From Winogradskyella psychrotolerans RS-3 (lineage in GTDB: Bacteria > Bacteroidota > Bacteroidia > Flavobacteriales > Flavobacteriaceae): 64,000 bases of DNA. Within the stretch, counting starts at the first letter, position 1, and every line of letters starts with the position of its first letter. The translations under genes were made by a program, and so were the position numbers. Below are positions 1 through 7,570 of this stretch, piece after piece. Below the pieces are notes generated by a model. The model saw only the letters and a list, made by a program, of their open reading frames with translations. It ran no database searches and had not been told where the DNA came from. Location: positions 28,472 through 92,471 of the forward strand of contig NZ_ATMR01000180.1 of the NCBI RefSeq assembly GCF_000427335.1, given 5' to 3'.

Positions 1-105
1 TTATTTAATGAATAGAAATGTAGCTTTTACAAAAAGAAATGGTTTGCATGGTTAGGCTCGGGATTAATTCCTATTAAAGACAGCATTTTTGCTAAGGTTG
101 TTATT

Positions 106-558
106 GTGGGTTCATTCTTCATTTTTGGGTTAACCTTATATACCAATCAAGTATTTCATGGTGGACTTTGGGGAACCTTACACAACAAATCTGTAAAACC
201 TAAACTTGAAATTACAGAAGGCAAATTGAATGAAAACGGTCTCTCTTTTGATGTTTTTAGAGTTGAAGGTGTTGATGTTTATGGTGCTTGGATTATTGGC
301 ATAGAACTTAAAGATGCCCAAAACAATGTGGTCATGAATTATACTCAAGATCAATTGGCTAAACTACCAGAACATGCTATTGAAAATTATTATATCGCAA
401 AAGTAAAACCTGGTAAACATAGCTTAATCGCTCCGTTGGGCGCCAAAGCCAAAATGAAATTCAATTCTTCCGATATTCTGAAGTTACCAAGTGGAACGTA
501 CACTTTAAAAATGACAGATATTAGTGGTGCAAGTTGGGAGCATCAAATAAACAAATAG
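106..558 (+). CDS. DoxA-like (thiosulfate:quinone oxidoreductase small subunit type) domain protein, 5'-truncated or frameshifted
   Basis: The protein has a hydrophobic segment at its start followed by the stretch VFHGGLWGTLHNKSVKP and a roughly 120-residue soluble beta-rich domain. I recall this pattern from the DoxA small subunit of thiosulfate:quinone oxidoreductase, which in Bacteroidota is often fused behind a DoxD membrane domain; that assignment is from memory and not certain. The GTG at 106 falls inside the membrane helix, so it is probably not the real start. The frame stays open back to 16, where an in-frame TAG at 13-15 blocks it. A +1 neighbour frame (ATG at 8) would join if one A were missing from the A-run at 31-35, as in other genes of this window. 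The DoxD part, if present, lies beyond the window edge. Confidence 0.45.
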   Translation: MGSFFIFGLTLYTNQVFHGGLWGTLHNKSVKPKLEITEGKLNENGLSFDVFRVEGVDVYGAWIIGIELKDAQNNVVMNYTQDQLAKLPEHAIENYYIAKVKPGKHSLIAPLGAKAKMKFNSSDILKLPSGTYTLKMTDISGASWEHQINK

Positions 559-565
559 GATTAAA

Positions 566-622
566 AAAACAAACTCCAAAAATTGTAGCGTCTTTGCTAT
601 ATCTATTTGGAGTTTGTTTTTC
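566..622 (+). terminator. Rho-independent terminator after the DoxA-like gene
   Basis: A perfect 15-bp stem pairs 566-580 (AAAACAAACTCCAAA) with 606-620, with a 25-base loop and a T-rich 3' side. It begins 8 bases after the stop codon of the DoxA-like gene. Confidence 0.75.
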
Positions 623-760
623 TATTTAGGATACCTTATTCCAAATTTAAGAACGTAAAAGATATTCCCATTGAAAACATCAAACTATTCCTAATAAGCA
701 TTAAAAGTTTAATTTATACTTCTTACTTTTATCAAAACGCTTATAAAATTATATTCTCAC

Positions 761-2602
761 ATGGTATTTTCACTAAAATCAAACACACTATTTGCTTTCG
801 CATTGGCATTTTCAATTTTGAGTTGTGCGCAAACCACCACAGAAAAAGCAACACCTGTTTTTAAAGATGGAGAAGCTCAAATTGTTGAAGCTTTTAGTGA
901 TTCAGACCAATGGATTCGCCACGATTTATGGGTGGAAACAGAATTTGACACAGATGGAGATGGGCAACCAGACCGCATGCATGTTGCAGTTACACGTCCG
1001 AAACAAACAGAAACCGAAAATCTAAAACTACCAATAATCTATGTTACAAGTCCTTATTTTGCGGGAGTTGCTGCTGATTTACCTGGAGTTATGTGGGATG
1101 TTAATATCGAATTAGGTGAATCGGCAAAAGAACGCGTTCATCCCGAAGTCACACGCAGAGGGCAACGACCAATCATCTCTAATTCTCACTTAAGAAAATG
1201 GGTTCCAAGAGGCTATATAGTCGTCCATTCTTCTTCACCTGGAACTGGTTTATCAGATGGAGCACCAACTATTGGTGGGCAAAATGAATCTTTAGCTCCA
1301 AAAGCAGTAATCGATTGGTTATGTGGCAGAGCAAAAGGCTACACCGAACGTGAAGGAACCGAAGAAGTAGAAGCCTATTGGTCCACAGGAAAAGTAGGAA
1401 TGACTGGAACGTCATATAATGGCACTTTACCTTTAGCTGCGGCAACAACTGGTGTTGAAGGCTTAGAAGCTATTATTCCTATTGCGCCAAACACGTCGTA
1501 TTATCATTATTACCGCTCTAATGGCTTAGTACGCTCACCTGGAGGATATTTGGGAGAAGATATTGATGTCCTTTATGATTTTGTGCATAGTGGCAAAGAA
1601 GAAAATCGACCATATAATAATAAAACCATTAGAGATACCGAAATGAAAAACGGTATGGATAGAGAAACTGGCGATTATAACGAATTTTGGGAAGGAAGAG
1701 ATTACCTTAATCAAATGGATAACATGAAAGCTGCGTTACTTATGTCTCATGGTTTTAACGATTGGAATGTAATGCCAGAGCATAGTTACCGCATCTATAA
1801 AGCTGCAAAAGAAAAAGGCTTACCCACTCAGATTTACTATCACCAAAACGGACATGGTGGACCACCACCAACGGCGATGATGAACCGTTGGTTTACAAAA
1901 TACCTTCATGGAATTGATAATGGTGTTGAAAAGGAGGAAAACAAATCTTATATCGTAAGAGAAAATGATGATCCGCAAATGCCTACGGCATATAAAGATT
2001 ATCCAAATCCTGAAGCTTCACCTGTAACTTTAAATTTAAAAGTAGTTGGAGTATTACCTGGAAATTTAACACATAATCCTGGTACTATTGGATTTGAATC
2101 TTTAACTGATGATGTTACAATTTCTGGCAGTGAACTTGCAAAAGAAGCTTTTTCAATAAACAGACTATTATATGTCACACCCGTTTTAAAAGAAGGTCTT
2201 CATATTTCCGGTTTAGCCAAAGTGAGTATTACGTTATCTAGTAATCAACCTGCTGTAAATCTTTCGGTTTGGTTAGTGTCATTGCCTTGGGAAGAAGGAA
2301 AAGACATCAAGATTACGGACAATTTAATTACAAGAGGTTGGGCAGATCCTAAAAATCACAAATCCTTAACAAAAGAAGAAGATTTAAAACCTGGACAATT
2401 TTATACCGTAAATTTTGATTTACAACCAGATGATCAAATCATTAAAGCAGGACAACAAATTGGTTTTATGATATTTTCGAGCGACAAAGAATTTACGTTA
2501 CATCCCAAAGCAGGAACTGAGTTGACTATTAAATTAGACAAAACATCATTAACATTGCCTATTGTAGGAGGCTTAGAGTCTTTTAAGAACGCGACTAATT
2601 AG
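761..2602 (+). CDS. Xaa-Pro dipeptidyl-peptidase, S15/CocE family lipoprotein
   Basis: A 613-residue alpha/beta hydrolase of the S15/CocE type, which removes X-Pro dipeptides or hydrolyses related esters. The N-terminus is a lipoprotein signal with a lipobox ending in Cys22 (ILSC), so the enzyme is probably anchored in the cell envelope. The catalytic triad can be read as Ser218 in GTSYNG, Asp334 in GFNDWN and His365 in NGHGG. The hydrolase core occupies about residues 50-400, and a C-terminal beta-sandwich of the CocE type about 410-605. The gene stands alone between a terminator upstream and a heptamer repeat array downstream, and converges with pcm. Family is clear; the exact substrate is inferred. 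Confidence 0.88.
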   Translation: MVFSLKSNTLFAFALAFSILSCAQTTTEKATPVFKDGEAQIVEAFSDSDQWIRHDLWVETEFDTDGDGQPDRMHVAVTRPKQTETENLKLPIIYVTSPYFAGVAADLPGVMWDVNIELGESAKERVHPEVTRRGQRPIISNSHLRKWVPRGYIVVHSSSPGTGLSDGAPTIGGQNESLAPKAVIDWLCGRAKGYTEREGTEEVEAYWSTGKVGMTGTSYNGTLPLAAATTGVEGLEAIIPIAPNTSYYHYYRSNGLVRSPGGYLGEDIDVLYDFVHSGKEENRPYNNKTIRDTEMKNGMDRETGDYNEFWEGRDYLNQMDNMKAALLMSHGFNDWNVMPEHSYRIYKAAKEKGLPTQIYYHQNGHGGPPPTAMMNRWFTKYLHGIDNGVEKEENKSYIVRENDDPQMPTAYKDYPNPEASPVTLNLKVVGVLPGNLTHNPGTIGFESLTDDVTISGSELAKEAFSINRLLYVTPVLKEGLHISGLAKVSITLSSNQPAVNLSVWLVSLPWEEGKDIKITDNLITRGWADPKNHKSLTKEEDLKPGQFYTVNFDLQPDDQIIKAGQQIGFMIFSSDKEFTLHPKAGTELTIKLDKTSLTLPIVGGLESFKNATN

Positions 2603-2718
2603 TAACCTTATATTTAGAGTTTCTAGGTTTATAATTTATCTATTTAATTAGGTTTTCACTATTGAAATCTGCAAAGAAATAGTTCAGTAAATAAAATTAT
2701 GACTCTATAAAGTCTAGA

Positions 2719-2828
2719 CTCTTTGCTCTTTGCTCTTTGCTCTTTGCTCTTTGCTCTTTGCTCTTTGCTCTTTGCTCTTTGCTCTTTGCTCTTTGCTCTT
2801 TGCTCTTTGCTCTTTGCTCTTTGCTCTT
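2719..2828. repeat. Tandem array of 7-base unit CTCTTTG, 15.7 copies
   Basis: Fifteen perfect head-to-tail copies of CTCTTTG run from 2719 to 2823, followed by a partial copy to 2828. The array sits between the converging 3' ends of the S15 peptidase and pcm, 11 bases before the pcm stop. Such perfect homogeneity implies recent slippage expansion, and copy number is probably variable between strains. Confidence 0.97.
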
Positions 2829-2839
2829 AAAATAAAAAA

Positions 2840-3481
2840 CTAATTCTTATCCTCTAACATTGGGACAAATCTAAAATCGCCAAACTCGTGTTTTTCAAAA
2901 TCCTTAGGGCCTTTTCTGATGAATAAGGTCATCACTTGCACATCATCTCCCACAGGAATAACAAGTCGTCCTCCAATAGCTAATTGACTAAGAAGTGGAT
3001 TAGGAACATAAGGAGCACCAGCTGTTACAATAATGCTTTGAAAAGGAGCTTCAACAGGCATGCCCTTATAACCATCGCCAAAAATGAGACTTTTGGCTCT
3101 GTAACCTAATTTAGGTAAAAATTTAGACGTCTTTTTAAAGAGTTCTTGTTGACGTTCAATACTATAAACTCTAGCTCCAAGTTCTAAAAGTACCGCTGTT
3201 TGATAACCACTTCCGGTCCCAATTTCCAATACTTTATGTCCTGGTTCAATTTGTAATAATTCAGATTGAAAAGCTACAGTATAAGGTTGAGAAATCGTTT
3301 GGTCTGCAGCAATAGGAAACGCTTTATCTTGATACGCATGATCAATAAAACCAGAATCCATAAACAAATGCCTCGGAATTTTACCAATCGCTTTTAAGAC
3401 ATCTTTATCTTTAATATCTTTATTTATAAGTGTTTCAACAAGTTTTTGGCGCATCCCTTGATGCTTGAATGTATCTTTCAA
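2840..3481 (-). CDS. pcm: Protein-L-isoaspartate O-methyltransferase
   Basis: Cytoplasmic SAM-dependent repair enzyme that methylates isoaspartyl residues in aged proteins. Family hallmarks are the segment QTISQPYTVA at residues 61-70 and the SAM-binding motif VLEIGTGSGYQT at 84-95. Length (213 residues) fits the family. The start used is TTG at 3481; the first in-frame ATG is codon 10, and the nine residues before it (MKDTFKHQG) resemble those of relatives, so TTG is preferred. A small inverted repeat (AGCGTA at 3482-3487, TACGCT at 3496-3501) abuts the start. The gene is transcribed toward the heptamer array and has no partner on its strand. Confidence 0.93.
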   Translation of the reverse strand: MKDTFKHQGMRQKLVETLINKDIKDKDVLKAIGKIPRHLFMDSGFIDHAYQDKAFPIAADQTISQPYTVAFQSELLQIEPGHKVLEIGTGSGYQTAVLLELGARVYSIERQQELFKKTSKFLPKLGYRAKSLIFGDGYKGMPVEAPFQSIIVTAGAPYVPNPLLSQLAIGGRLVIPVGDDVQVMTLFIRKGPKDFEKHEFGDFRFVPMLEDKN

Positions 3482-3631
3482 AGCGTAGTTTAGTTTACGC
3501 TAAAATACTTCAAAGAAAAGCAAATTCCAACCTCTTAAAGTTCAAATCCACAAAAACTTAATCCAAATTCGTTACTTATCTTCAAAATTAAGGCTTTACG
3601 AATACTAGTTTTTTAAAGATTTTTAAGTGCG

Positions 3632-3742
3632 ATGTATCCTATGGCTAGAATCAATTATAATGCTGACAATTCTTACAACGAACTTTTAGACTTTCTTTGC
3701 GAATTTTCTAATACAAATCCACTATTTTTGTTAAAAACATAA
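3632..3742 (+). CDS. Possible 36-residue ORF upstream of the Gfo/Idh/MocA gene
   Basis: An ATG at 3632, with a second at 3641, opens a 36-codon frame that ends 5 bases before the next gene's ATG. The predicted peptide (starting MYPMARINYNADN) is polar with ordinary residue use, and has no signal peptide or recognisable family. It could be a leader peptide or a chance ORF. It overlaps the place where the promoter of the next gene should lie, which argues against it. Confidence 0.2.
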   Translation: MYPMARINYNADNSYNELLDFLCEFSNTNPLFLLKT

Positions 3743-3747
3743 AAAAT

Positions 3748-4707
3748 ATGCTCAAAGCTGGTGTGCTTGGTGCTGGTCACCTTGGTAAAATTCATTTGAG
3801 ATTACTCAACCAATCCAATAAATACGACCTTATTGGTTTCTATGATGCTGATCCTGAAAACGCTAAACGTGTTGTAGAGGAATTTGGTTATCGATACTTC
3901 GATTCTATTGATGATTTAATAGAAGCCGTTGATGTCGTTGATATTGTAACTCCTACCCTTTCCCATTATGATTGTGCTAAACTAGCCATCAAAAAAGGAA
4001 AACATATTTTTATAGAAAAACCGATTACCAATACGGTTGAAGAGGCTGAAACGATTAGAACTCTAGTTGCAGAACACGGCGTTAAAGGTCAAGTTGGACA
4101 TGTAGAGCGTTTTAATCCTGCTTTTATTGGCGTTAAAGATCAGATTAAGAATCCGATGTTTATAGAATGTCATAGACTTGCTGAGTTTAATCCTCGTGGT
4201 ACAGATGTGCCAGTGGTTTTAGATTTAATGATTCATGATATTGATATTATTCTTTCTGTAGTGCAATCTCCGGTTAAGCATATTTCGGCAAGTGGAGTTT
4301 CGGTTGTTAGTGAAACACCAGATATTGCTAATGCACGTATCGAATTCAAAAATGGCTGTGTCGCTAATTTAACAGCAAGTCGTATTTCATTAAAAAATAT
4401 GCGAAAAACACGTTTCTTTCAAAAAGATGCTTACATCTCTGTAGATTTTTTAGAAAAGAAATGTGAAGTGGTTAAAATGAAAGATGCTCCAGAAAACCCT
4501 GGTGATTTTGATATGATTCTTCAGAATGCGGAAGGTATTAAAAAGCAAATCTATTTCGACAATCCAGAAATAGCAAACAACAATGCTATTTTAGACGAAT
4601 TAGAAGCGTTTGCAGATGCCATTAATAACAATACAAAGCCAATTGTTACTTTGCACGACGGTACTGAAGCCTTGCGCGTAGCAAACATGATTATTAATCA
4701 GTTTTAA
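3748..4707 (+). CDS. Gfo/Idh/MocA family NAD(P)-dependent oxidoreductase
   Basis: A 319-residue dehydrogenase of the glucose-fructose oxidoreductase family. The N-terminal Rossmann fold shows the dinucleotide motif GVLGAGHLG at residues 5-13. The family EKP motif, whose lysine takes part in catalysis, is at 90-92 (IFIEKPITN). The C-terminal alpha/beta substrate domain follows from about 125. Members oxidise or reduce sugars and related compounds, but the substrate cannot be told from sequence alone. The gene has its own transcription unit, and its 3' side runs into a short heptamer array. Confidence 0.88.
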   Translation: MLKAGVLGAGHLGKIHLRLLNQSNKYDLIGFYDADPENAKRVVEEFGYRYFDSIDDLIEAVDVVDIVTPTLSHYDCAKLAIKKGKHIFIEKPITNTVEEAETIRTLVAEHGVKGQVGHVERFNPAFIGVKDQIKNPMFIECHRLAEFNPRGTDVPVVLDLMIHDIDIILSVVQSPVKHISASGVSVVSETPDIANARIEFKNGCVANLTASRISLKNMRKTRFFQKDAYISVDFLEKKCEVVKMKDAPENPGDFDMILQNAEGIKKQIYFDNPEIANNNAILDELEAFADAINNNTKPIVTLHDGTEALRVANMIINQF

Positions 4708-4730
4708 AAACGAAACGTCATAACGACTAA

Positions 4731-4758
4731 GGACTGAGGACTGAGGACTGAGGACTGA
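4731..4758. repeat. Tandem array of 7-base unit GGACTGA, 4 copies
   Basis: Four perfect copies of GGACTGA occupy 4731-4758, preceded by a degenerate copy (CGACTAA, 4724-4730). The array lies 23 bases after the stop of the Gfo/Idh/MocA gene. The unit differs from the other three arrays but has the same 7-base period. Confidence 0.93.
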
Positions 4759-4815
4759 ATATGATCAACTTTTTTAATTGAAATTCAAATTCAATATTAA
4801 ATTATTAATCAAATA

Positions 4816-4850
4816 GATTGCCACGACTTGAAAAAAGTCTCGCAATGACA
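4816..4850. repeat. REP-like imperfect hairpin at the 5' side of hbd
   Basis: ATTGC-CAC-GACTT at 4817-4829 pairs imperfectly with AAGTC-TC-GCAAT at 4835-4846 around a GAAAA loop, and is followed by GACAAA. I have met the ATTGC...GCAATGACA form as a dispersed intergenic repeat in Bacteroidota genomes; this was not checked by search. It fuses in frame to hbd and gives that gene a spurious upstream start. Confidence 0.6.
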
Positions 4851-4862
4851 AATACATCAGAA

Positions 4863-5753
4863 ATGAAAAACATAGCAGTAATAGGTGCAGGTACTATGGG
4901 AAATGGTATTGCTCATACTTTTGCACAATCCGGATTTAAAGTTCAACTTATAGATCTTAGTGAAGCGTCTCTAAAACGAGGTATGGATACCATTGCCAGA
5001 AATTTAGACAGAATGGTCGCTAAAGAAAAAATTAGCGAGGCTGATAAAGCAGAAACTTTAGGAAATATTACCACATTTACGAGTACAGAAGATGGTGTTA
5101 AAAATGTTGATTTGGTTGTTGAAGCAGCCACAGAAAACATCGATTTAAAATTAAAAATCTTTAAACAACTTGATGCTGTTTGTAGTGAAAACACCATTTT
5201 AGCTACGAATACCTCTTCAATTTCTATAACTCAAATTGCAGCTGTCACATCTCGACCAGAGAAAGTTATAGGCATGCACTTTATGAATCCTGTGCCAATT
5301 ATGAAATTGGTAGAAATCATTAGAGGTTATAGTACGAGCGATGACGTAACGACTACGATTATGGACTTATCTAAAACCTTAGGTAAAGTACCAACTGAGG
5401 TTAATGATTATCCTGGTTTTGTGGCCAACCGTATTTTAATGCCAATGATTAACGAATCTATTGAAACCCTTTACAACGGAGTTGCTGGTGTTGAAGAAAT
5501 CGATACCGTTATGAAGTTAGGTATGGCACATCCAATGGGTCCATTGCAATTAGCGGATTTTATTGGTTTAGATGTATGTTTATCTATTTTGAACGTAATG
5601 TATGATGGTTTTAAAAATCCTAAATATGCTCCATGTCCATTATTAGTAAACATGGTTATGGCAGGGAAATTAGGCGCCAAATCAGGTGAGGGCTTTTATG
5701 ACTATACTGAAAGTCGGAAGGCGGAAAAAATCGCATCGCAATTTTTGAAATAG
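4863..5753 (+). CDS. hbd: 3-hydroxybutyryl-CoA (3-hydroxyacyl-CoA) dehydrogenase
   Basis: NAD(P)-dependent oxidation of (S)-3-hydroxyacyl-CoA to 3-ketoacyl-CoA in fatty-acid or butanoate metabolism, in the cytoplasm. The Rossmann motif GAGTMG lies at residues 8-13, and the catalytic histidine region GMHFMNP at about 137-143 (His139). The C-terminal helical dimerisation domain ends with GEGFYDY. I start at ATG 4863 (MKNIAVIGAG). The longer frame from 4818 adds 15 residues encoded by the hairpin repeat, and relatives begin at MKNIAVIG. Length is then 296 residues, normal for the family. The gene is followed by a heptamer array. Confidence 0.92.
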   Translation: MKNIAVIGAGTMGNGIAHTFAQSGFKVQLIDLSEASLKRGMDTIARNLDRMVAKEKISEADKAETLGNITTFTSTEDGVKNVDLVVEAATENIDLKLKIFKQLDAVCSENTILATNTSSISITQIAAVTSRPEKVIGMHFMNPVPIMKLVEIIRGYSTSDDVTTTIMDLSKTLGKVPTEVNDYPGFVANRILMPMINESIETLYNGVAGVEEIDTVMKLGMAHPMGPLQLADFIGLDVCLSILNVMYDGFKNPKYAPCPLLVNMVMAGKLGAKSGEGFYDYTESRKAEKIASQFLK

Positions 5754-5770
5754 AAAGTGTAAAGCCTGAA

Positions 5771-5798
5771 GTGTGAAGTGTGAAGTGTGAAGTGTGAA
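5771..5798. repeat. Tandem array of 7-base unit GTGTGAA, 4 copies
   Basis: Four perfect copies of GTGTGAA (5771-5798) follow a degenerate copy just after the hbd stop. They end 30 bases before the four-helix-bundle gene. Another heptamer array, in roughly reverse-complement form, lies on the other side of that gene. Confidence 0.93.
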
Positions 5799-5827
5799 GT
5801 AAGATTACTCAATTAATACAGTAATTA

Positions 5828-6199
5828 ATGAAAGTACAAGACTTAATAGCTTACAAAAAAGGTTTTAAATTAGCAATGGACATATTTCATCTTTCTAAGA
5901 AATTTCCTAGAGAAGAAACGTATTCACTTACTGATCAAATTAGAAGATCTTCTCGAAGTGTTTGCGCTAATTTATCTGAAGCCTATCGAAAACGACGCTA
6001 TCCGAAACACTTTATAAGTAAGCTTACAGATTGTGATGCTGAAAATGGGGAAACACAAACTTGGCTAGAATTTGCTTTAGCTTGTGATTATATTTCAAAT
6101 GAGACCTATAACAACTTACTAAAAGAATCACAAGACGTAGCTAATCTTTTAAACTATATGATATTAAATCCTAAAAAATTCGGTTCAAGCGAATCTTAA
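5828..6199 (+). CDS. Four-helix-bundle protein, 23S rRNA intervening-sequence protein (IVP/S23) family
   Basis: A 123-residue, all-helical protein. The features are a start of the type VQDLIAYKKGFKLAMDIFHL, then SLTDQIRRSSRSVCANLSEA at about 38-57, then a long helix with RRYPKHFISKL. These are hallmarks of the family first found inside 23S rRNA intervening sequences, and related in fold to the Avd accessory protein of diversity-generating retroelements. Here it is a free-standing gene, not inside rRNA, with no reverse transcriptase nearby. It is boxed between two heptamer arrays (5771-5798 and 6244-6268). Biochemical role is unknown; nucleic-acid binding is a family-level inference. Confidence 0.88.
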   Translation: MKVQDLIAYKKGFKLAMDIFHLSKKFPREETYSLTDQIRRSSRSVCANLSEAYRKRRYPKHFISKLTDCDAENGETQTWLEFALACDYISNETYNNLLKESQDVANLLNYMILNPKKFGSSES

Positions 6200-6243
6200 T
6201 TTAAAGTGAAATTACCTAAAAAGGACTTTAACTTTTTACTCAA

Positions 6244-6268
6244 CACTTTTCACTTTTCACTTTTCACT
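6244..6268. repeat. Tandem array of 7-base unit CACTTTT, 3.6 copies
   Basis: Three perfect copies of CACTTTT (6244-6264) plus a partial copy to 6268. The array ends 7 bases before the DUF1015 start codon. Read on the other strand the unit is GTGAAAA when rotated, which matches the upstream GTGTGAA unit at 5 of 7 positions. Confidence 0.9.
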
Positions 6269-6275
6269 AAAAAAA

Positions 6276-7514
6276 ATGCCAAAAATAATCCCATTCAAAG
6301 CCGTAAGACCTACAAGAGCAATTGTCGGACTTGTTGCTGCACGTCCTTATCAAAGTTATACGATTGATGAACGCGAATCTCGAATGGCATATAATCCGTT
6401 TAGTTTTCTTCATATTGTTAATCCTGGATATAAATACGATCAAGAAGTTACAGGAGAAGAACGTTACAGACTCGTTAAAAACAGGTATTTAGAATTTAAA
6501 GAGGATGGTATTTTTATTCAAGATAGCACACCTTCTTTTTACGTTTATAAAATTGTGAACCGACATGGTCAAGAATTTAGTGGAATTATCGCTGCTACAA
6601 GCGCAGAAGATTATGAAAACGACATCATAAAAAAGCATGAAGACACTATTGCCAAACGCGAAGAAACTTTTAAAAGCTATTTACAAACTGTTGGCTTTAA
6701 TGCTGAGCCTGTTTTATTAACCTATCCTGACAATGCTATAATTGCGGATATTATAAAGGAAACTCAAAAAAAACATGCCGAGTTTGAATTTACCATGACG
6801 TATAGAGACACCCATTACTTGTGGAAAATTGATAATGAAAAGACTATCGCGACGATTCAAAGTGAATTTAAAAAAATGAAAACAATTTATATTGCTGATG
6901 GTCATCATAGATCGGCTTCATCTTACCTATTATACAAAGATGAAAAAGCAAAGAATCCTAATCATAATGGCAGTGAGTCTTATAACTTTTTTATGTCGTA
7001 TTTAATTTCGGAATCCGATTTAGTGATTCACGAATTCAATAGATTGATAAAAGATTTAAACGGTTTAACTAAAAAAGAATTTTTAATACAACTAGATGCT
7101 TCCTATCGTATTGAAAATAGAGGAATAATACCTTATAAACCATCAAAACCACATCATTTTAGCATGTATTTGGATGGTGAATTTTATTCGCTTTATTTAA
7201 GAAAAACAGCTTATGAATTTAATACCGCATTAGATCAATTAGATGCGCAATTACTGTATAAAACGATCCTTCAATCTATTTTAGGAATTAATGATTTACG
7301 ACATGATAATAGAATTTCGTATGTTAACGGCCAACATGAAATGATTACCATTAAAAGTAGTGTAGATAGTGGAGAATATGTCGTTGGCTTTGGGATGTGT
7401 CCTTCTAATGTGCAACAAATGAAAGAGATTGCAGATGAAGGCTTAACAATGCCTCCAAAAAGCACTTATATTCTGCCGAAGTTGAGAAGTGGAATCACTA
7501 TTTATGAATATTAA
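6276..7514 (+). CDS. DUF1015 family protein
   Basis: A 412-residue cytoplasmic protein of the DUF1015 family. Diagnostic segments are the N-terminal PFKAVRPT, KHEDT at 120-124, IADGHHR at 206-212 and the C-terminal PPKSTYILPKLRSGITIY. The family often neighbours serine-biosynthesis genes in Bacteroidota, and a link to serine phosphorylation has been discussed; I do not rely on it here. No serA or serC is present in this window. The start lies 7 bases downstream of a CACTTTT array, so array length sits directly in the leader of this gene. A 12-bp perfect hairpin separates it from yggS. Confidence 0.88.
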   Translation: MPKIIPFKAVRPTRAIVGLVAARPYQSYTIDERESRMAYNPFSFLHIVNPGYKYDQEVTGEERYRLVKNRYLEFKEDGIFIQDSTPSFYVYKIVNRHGQEFSGIIAATSAEDYENDIIKKHEDTIAKREETFKSYLQTVGFNAEPVLLTYPDNAIIADIIKETQKKHAEFEFTMTYRDTHYLWKIDNEKTIATIQSEFKKMKTIYIADGHHRSASSYLLYKDEKAKNPNHNGSESYNFFMSYLISESDLVIHEFNRLIKDLNGLTKKEFLIQLDASYRIENRGIIPYKPSKPHHFSMYLDGEFYSLYLRKTAYEFNTALDQLDAQLLYKTILQSILGINDLRHDNRISYVNGQHEMITIKSSVDSGEYVVGFGMCPSNVQQMKEIADEGLTMPPKSTYILPKLRSGITIYEY

Positions 7515-7522
7515 AATCACGC

Positions 7523-7554
7523 TTAATTGTTCTTTATTGAATAAGAACAATTAA
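7523..7554. other. Perfect 12-bp hairpin between DUF1015 gene and yggS
   Basis: TTAATTGTTCTT (7523-7534) pairs perfectly with 7543-7554 across an 8-base loop. There is no T-run after it on either strand, so it is not a canonical terminator. It could be an RNA processing or stability element, or an operator palindrome. Confidence 0.55.
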
Positions 7555-7570
7555 ACAACAAACGTTAAAA

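Noticed and set aside
607..864. 85-codon open frame overlapping the start of the S15 peptidase
   Set aside because: It begins in the preceding terminator, has no family similarity and overlaps a clear lipoprotein signal in another frame.
2719..6268. CRISPR-like array
   Set aside because: The repeats are contiguous 7-base units without spacers, and no cas genes are present.
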